Assembly: GCA_036346395.1 (NCBI GenBank) | Contig: CM070609.1 | Span: forward strand, 25,494,223 to 25,558,222 | DNA from: Hsuehochloa calcarea | Taxonomy: Eukaryota > Streptophyta > Magnoliopsida > Poales > Poaceae | Length of the DNA stretch: 64,000 nt | Direction: 5' to 3' | Part shown: in pieces, positions 58,750-64,000 of the stretch | Layout of the letters: each line of letters begins with the position of its first letter | Numbering within the stretch: the stretch's first letter is position 1 | The notes under the pieces: model-generated | Databases searched by the model: none | The model's input: the letters and a program-made list of their open reading frames with translations, nothing else | What the model was told of the DNA's origin: nothing | Made by a program: the position numbers and the translations under genes

Positions 58750-61700
58750 CAAAAATATATATTAAGCAACCAAGCCTCTGTGAGTACAGTGCGATCCTGC
58801 AGGGAATTGGTTCCATTCCTTTGATACGCAGATAAAAAACCTACTTGGAGATTGCACACGAGTACGTAGCTTCCTTGTTTCCTGTCTTCTCTCGGCTTGA
58901 GATCTTTGATTTTGGCGCGCGCGCGATATGAATCCCTCTCCGCTTGTGCACAAATTGTTGCAGTATATATGCTAGTATCTCCTGCTTGTATTCGGACGAC
59001 CCGGCATGATGAGGCGGTGGCGATCGACGGTGAAACGGGCCAGCAGCGTCTGGTTCTGCCCGTAAAAGGAGGAGCTACATGAACCGCGCGCCTGATGCAT
59101 GCAGCCCACAAACCAACAACGTGATCGAGTGGGACACTGGGAGCAGGAGCAACGGCTGACGAACAAATCTTATCGACTCGCAACTCGCAAGTAGTTGCCA
59201 TGCATGCGTACCTGGGAGGCTTCCCGATCCCAGAAGAACACACAAGGCACGGGACGGCAGCGCAGCATCTGCGCGCCTAGCAGTTAGCCGCCGCCGCCGC
59301 CGCCGCCGCCGTGACAACTTCCTGGCAACGTTTTAACTTCCGCCCGATCTGGTCCAGACGGAAGAGTCTAGTCTCAGGCTGAGACTCAGCTCTCAACGAC
59401 AAACCGGTTGTCCTAAGGTCGGTTCGTTCTAGAAGTTACGTCGCCTGACTTCCTCCGTGCATTAATGCCTCGGGGATAATCAATTCAATAATATAAGCTT
59501 GATAGATTCAAATGTATTCTAGACAATCATGTCAAAATTCTTGTCCCTCTCGTAACAAATTGCTATCCCTGACTCCATCCCTGTATATCTATTGCAGTAT
59601 AACTGAAAATCAACATTTATATTAAATATTTTGTTGCAGATATACATTCTTGCTAAAAAAATAGAAGTTTGTTGCTACTTGATTACGTCTACTAAAAACA
59701 ACCGAGAACCTTGATTGAAACAATGATCAGGATACTAATAAACGAATAATTGGGATCCACACGTAAGAAAATAAAGTACATTTCAGATGTATACATATGC
59801 TAACTTTTATGATTCTCAAACTCCAAACAAATATCAGTTAAGATTTTCTCTGCGAGGCGTACGAAATACCTAGCAAAGTGATAGCATGATGCTACTATAG
59901 TCGACGTAGTAGGACAATCTCTCTATGGAAGCTAGGAGTTGCCTCCCAGATTCTGCAATGTTTGTTGCTCTCTATCTCTGGTATCACCATCTATACATCC
60001 ACTCAACTACGTGCCATTGATCCCCCTCCGGCGTCTGAAAACCATGGCCAAACATATTTACTACAACATGCTACATGTTTTCCTCTTCAAAAGGTTCACC
60101 CTACCCATAATTGATTTTCGCTATGATATGATCAAACTATGTGCAGAAACAACCAATTACTTCAATGAAGATAATCTCAAGACTTAATAAGCAAAAAAAA
60201 CCTTTATTAATCATCTAATGGTGTTTTGGAGTGAAGGAATGGTGTTTCGGAGTGAAGGACGTAAATCATTAATCATCGAATATTCCTTTCTTTTTTAGAC
60301 AAAAAATATCCCTTTCATAGTTTTCCAAGTCTGTGAACGTATTTATCCTGTTAATGAGCTCAATTTTGTGATTAGCCATTGAAATGAAGTCAAAACGAAT
60401 GCTAGACTTGAACTGAAACACCACAAGTCTACCATTGTTAATGGTTTTAAAGAGAGCAAGAATGAAAGACAGTATGTTTTTTTTCTTGCCTCAATTCTTG
60501 TAAGAAGTCTACTCGGGTTCCACTCGAAAATTTTGAACTCAATGGCTCGTCAAGTTGCATAAAATATATCTAACAAAAACACATGAATCACTGCATCAAT
60601 ATATGATGCTTTCATATTCCCCACACTAACAAGCAATGCACTTAAACTAATCAATGTTAGATGGAAGAGGACACTATGAGGACTAACATGCATGGCGCGA
60701 TTCCACGCTCGGCGTCGAAAGAATAGCCTCACCGACAGTAGCGGCTGGTTGCTCAGTGTGCCACAAAGCACCTCTGCGAACACCACTATGCCGGGCGCCA
60801 CGAGTGCCCTGCCCTTGGGTTTCTACTTCTGGGCCTCCTCATCTACAGAGGAGGAGCGCGCCACAATGCCTACGCTCTCCGGCCAAGGCATAGATGCTTC
60901 AGCACCGTCGACGAGGAGATCGCCGAGGAAGAGTGGGAGGAGCTCCTTGCAAGGAGTGTGATTAGGTGGTTGGCGCCGATGAAGACATCTAAGTGTGCCT
61001 CAATGCCGAAGATGACGGTCTAGATAGCTAAATTCCCTGACTTGGGGTCGTAGTACCGTCGCCATGGTCCGCATCCTCCTGGCCGGTGTTGAGGAGGCAT
61101 TAGCACAATATCAACCTAAACAAATAAATATTCATCCATGCATCAGAACCCTCGTACACCATGAATAAAAAAATATAGAAATAACCAACCAGATCCGAGT
61201 GCCCACCTCCAATTCCAAGTCGAACTGGATCTGAGCTCGATCAACATGATCGCCAATGCACAACACAAAGAACAAACACGATTGATTCTTGTACCAATCG
61301 TTCTTACTGCGCCAAGAAGTTAAAAGATGTCGAGGTTGCCAATGTCCGCGCAGCGCTACAAATCCTGGTGCAAGACATCCGACCATCCATTGGCTTAGAC
61401 AACAATTCACCACGGGGATGCCCTAGCAAGCACCACCATGCTCTGTCCAGCTCCATCAATCTCACGCATTTGCATGCACATTGAGACAACATCTCCGCGA
61501 GAACTTCCACTACGTCAATAATATCTTTCTTGGTTCTTGCAATCTAAAGAAACCAGGGTTAATGGGCATGTACGTGAGCATAGCATTGGTCAGGTGGACC
61601 GGTGACCCAGCGGACACCTCTACATCAGCTAGTATGGGCACCAACAACAGACCATGCCTCCGCCTCTTCGCCGATAAGTCTAAGATCCCTCGACTGCCAC

Positions 61701-61999
61701 CGGACTGGACGAGTAGCACGCGCGGCCCCTCGTCCTCATGCCTCCTCGATGTGGTGTAGCTACCTTCTTGCGGCAAGTAGTTACATCTCTTGGATGGAGA
61801 TAGAAAGAGAGAAAGGGTGAGATAGTGGGAATGGGTGCAAAATACCAAAAGACGTGGGAGGATAAAGCCACCGACGGTTTGGTTTTGAAGGGCAAGGGTG
61901 AGTTCACGGCGGTTTTGATGAGGCGGCTCGCGGACGACCATCTGGCGCATCAAAGAAGAGAGGTGGGACGATCGATCATCCCGCTGCACGGGGGTAAAC
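58750..61999. other. Unassigned sequence, small open frames
   Basis: 58749-59243 (minus), 60692-60961 (plus) and 61510-61989 (minus) are open but not recognised. A (CCG)n run is at 59287-59311. The stretch is otherwise AT-rich. No bounded element was found. Confidence 0.3.
59287..59311. repeat. (CCG)n microsatellite
   Basis: About eight consecutive CCG triplets. Confidence 0.9.
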
Positions 62000-62020
62000 T
62001 CTATCTTTTATTAGTAGAGA
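61999..62020 (-). repeat. Helitron 5'-end-like sequence
   Basis: On the minus strand the sequence reads A|TCTCTACTAATAAAAGATA, like the 5' end of many plant Helitrons. I did not find a matching CTRR hairpin end to the left. Confidence 0.4.
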
Positions 62021-62289
62021 TCATATTCCACACAAATAGACAACATTAGCGTTATTAGTTGTCACTTCAATCTACAGACATATGTGCATTTGTCATGCAT
62101 TTGGACCATGATTTTCTTCGATCGTTTGTTTTGCCAGTCGATTGCATCTCAAGCACACTTGCCGTCAGCCGTGCCATGCATCTTGATCATAGTGTTAACA
62201 TGAGATTTAACTTGTGTACCATATATGTAGGAATTTTTTATTTAATCATTTTTAATAATATTTTAAAGTTAACCTCTCGCTAACTTTAT

Positions 62290-62660
62290 TTTTAATTCTG
62301 GTCCCTTTGGTCACGCCATGATGTGCGACGTGGCCAAACCGCTCTATCACGCCACTGTTCTCGGCATGGCCAAACATGAAACGCAAGCCCTCGTCCGCAC
62401 GTCGTGCCAGCGTGGAAGGCTTACGTGGTCGTTGTCACACTCGCACTCATGACGTGATAAGCCTGCTTTGTCACGCCAACGCACGTGGTGTGAAAGTGGT
62501 GACTTAGTTGCCGCCGGCCCACCCAGTTCTTCATTTCCCCCCAAATTGCTCTCTTACTCCCCACGCATCCTCTCTCCTCCCCGACCCCAACCTCCTCAAA
62601 TCCGGCGATTTGGAGTAGATTCAATGCCCATAAACCCGTGGAGATCATCCCCCAAGGTAA
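62290..62660 (+). promoter_or_regulatory. Possible promoter and first exon
   Basis: 62308-62480 has repeated TCACGCCA and GTGGCC pieces. 62525-62620 is CT/CCCC-rich like a plant 5' leader. An ATG at 62623 starts MPINPWRSSPK, followed by an AAG|GTAATC donor at about 62656. No later exon is recognised before the window ends, so a gene is only a possibility. Confidence 0.3.
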
Positions 62661-64000
62661 TCTCACCCATTCTGTCCATTTATCTCAGTTTAAATCGGTT
62701 TGATTTGTGGATTTATGGTTTATGCCGAATTGAACGTTTGAGTGAATTGGTTTGTATGTTTGCACGTTGGAGTGAATTGGATTGCATTAGTACGTAATGC
62801 TAGTTGAATGTATGTATGCATTGTGGATTTAGTTAAAATGCAATTCTTAGTGGTCTAGTTCAGGAGATTGTAGATGAATGCCATATATTGTAGATTGTAG
62901 ATGAAGGACATGTTGACCATATGATTGCCCCCATATAACAAGCATAGTAACATACATATTTTGCATGCTTGTGTTCAAACTGCAATGATAACACACCATA
63001 TTGGCTATTTTCACAAGAACAAGATAGGGAGTTCCATGCATTTTTTGTAATTGCTTCTGACTTCAACTAGGGACATTCCAGCATTTAATGGGACCAAGTA
63101 CAAGAGTATTGAAAAGCATAAGGGAAGGCAATCCTAAAACTTTGATGAGCGCTATGGCAGATGGCATTATTAGAAACTAGCAATAAGTCATTTTGCATTA
63201 TTAGTGGCGTTATGATAGAACCAGAAATAAAATTATCGGTGCCTGGCCGGTGGTAACCGAAAAATCTGGTCGAAAAAACTTGAATTCAATTTTGAAAATG
63301 TGGAGGGATATGTTCTTCTTTACCAAAGTCGTAATCTAAGCCTACGATGTTGTGATGGGGTTTAGCATTATCTTTTTACCAGAATCCTAATAAAAATAAA
63401 TTTTTTGGGAGGAAATTTTTCCTTGTTTTGAATACTTTCCACTCCCGGGTGTAGTTACTCCCACCTTTGATATACCACCTAAAATAACTTGGCATACTCC
63501 TTTATCACTTTGGGTATACTCATATACTAATTATAAGATACTCCAATGCAAACCACACGAAAAATTTGTAAGAGAGTTCATAGTTTTTAGCATATTTTGT
63601 AAATACTTTCATATTCGTACTAAAAAGGAGTATGTCAAAAAAATTATACATACAACCCCTGAAAAGGTGTGAATACCACCTTGGTGTCTTATATACTCAT
63701 ATACTACGCATACATACTCTCGGTTGCGCAAGATACTCCATACGTTGTGAGATACGGAATAGGGAGTAACTATATATATATATATATTATGCTACACCAG
63801 ATTTATGACCACGAAAACAAACAACGGGAGTAGTAATTAGCATTGTCCGTGTGCCTTCTAGACTTATTCGTTTCATAAACCTTTCTTCCAGAAAGGCCTA
63901 TTTAGTATGTGTGGTAGTTTGCACCAGTGGCTTGCAGTACTGACTTTGTAATGTTTTGTTCGCATTGTTGGATGTAGATGGATAAAGTTGTACGTGTTTG
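62661..64000. other. Unassigned AT-rich sequence
   Basis: No gene was recognised. AGTTACTCCC (63450) and GGGAGTAACT (63757) are 10-bp inverted copies that bound ~310 bases with repeated ATACTC pieces, a weak MITE candidate. A (TA)n run lies at about 63771-63787. Confidence 0.35.

Noticed and set aside
59075..59317. Arg-rich open frame at the CCG repeat
   Set aside because: It is produced by the (CCG)n run; no conserved motif follows.

Overview
The window is nuclear DNA from a grass. A rice-like (Oryza) species is plausible from the transposon families and GC-rich exons, but this is inference. There is no bacterial, viral or organellar gene organisation, and I saw no rRNA or CRISPR array. Adding up the bounded elements, roughly two thirds of the 64 kb is transposable-element DNA. 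Only one ordinary host gene looks complete: a three-exon bHLH transcription factor on the minus strand (26137-27896).

Layout, left to right. (1) 1-3052: AT-rich sequence with a relic of an MCAfunc/PLAC8-type gene carrying a 65-bp tandem duplication. (2) 3058-9461: a Copia LTR retrotransposon on the minus strand with matching LTRs, a tRNA-Met primer site, a polypurine tract and a CTTTT target duplication; its polyprotein is broken. (3) 10619-11043: a LINE 3' end. 11240-12800: the 5' half of a second Copia element. (4) 13208-24216: an 11-kb CACTA (En/Spm) element with CTT target duplication, a broken TNP2 transposase, a second broken transposon gene and pyrimidine/purine-balanced hairpin subterminal repeats. 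(5) 24217-31166: the gene island with the bHLH gene. (6) 31533-33351: a Helitron-like element containing a tandem array of Helitron 5'-end-like units. (7) 33516-42788: a 9.3-kb Mutator-like element (MULE) with ~200-bp terminal inverted repeats and a perfect 9-bp target duplication. It carries a broken MURA transposase and a broken plant mobile domain (PMD) gene on the minus strand, and two GRF zinc-finger genes on the plus strand, one of them intact. (8) 43552-44484: a ~490-bp-offset tandem duplication; 45508-46339: a Copia 3' end with LTR. (9) 46407-50177: a 3.8-kb solo LTR with TGGTT target duplication. (10) 51372-55596: a non-autonomous Gypsy element. (11) 56272-58749: a terminal-inverted-repeat element that encloses a BAHD acyltransferase gene fragment and a nested 739-bp mini-CACTA. 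(12) 58750-64000: mostly unassigned DNA with one Helitron 5'-end-like sequence.

How the parts relate. The mini-CACTA at 57001 has the same termini and hairpin repeats as the 11-kb CACTA at 13208, so the larger family could in principle mobilise the smaller one. The most unusual element is the MULE: it joins a transposase, a PMD protein and GRF zinc-finger proteins inside one target-duplicated unit, and its small GRF-zinc-finger/membrane-segment gene is open while the transposase is not. All splice sites and domain names below were read by eye and were not checked by alignment.
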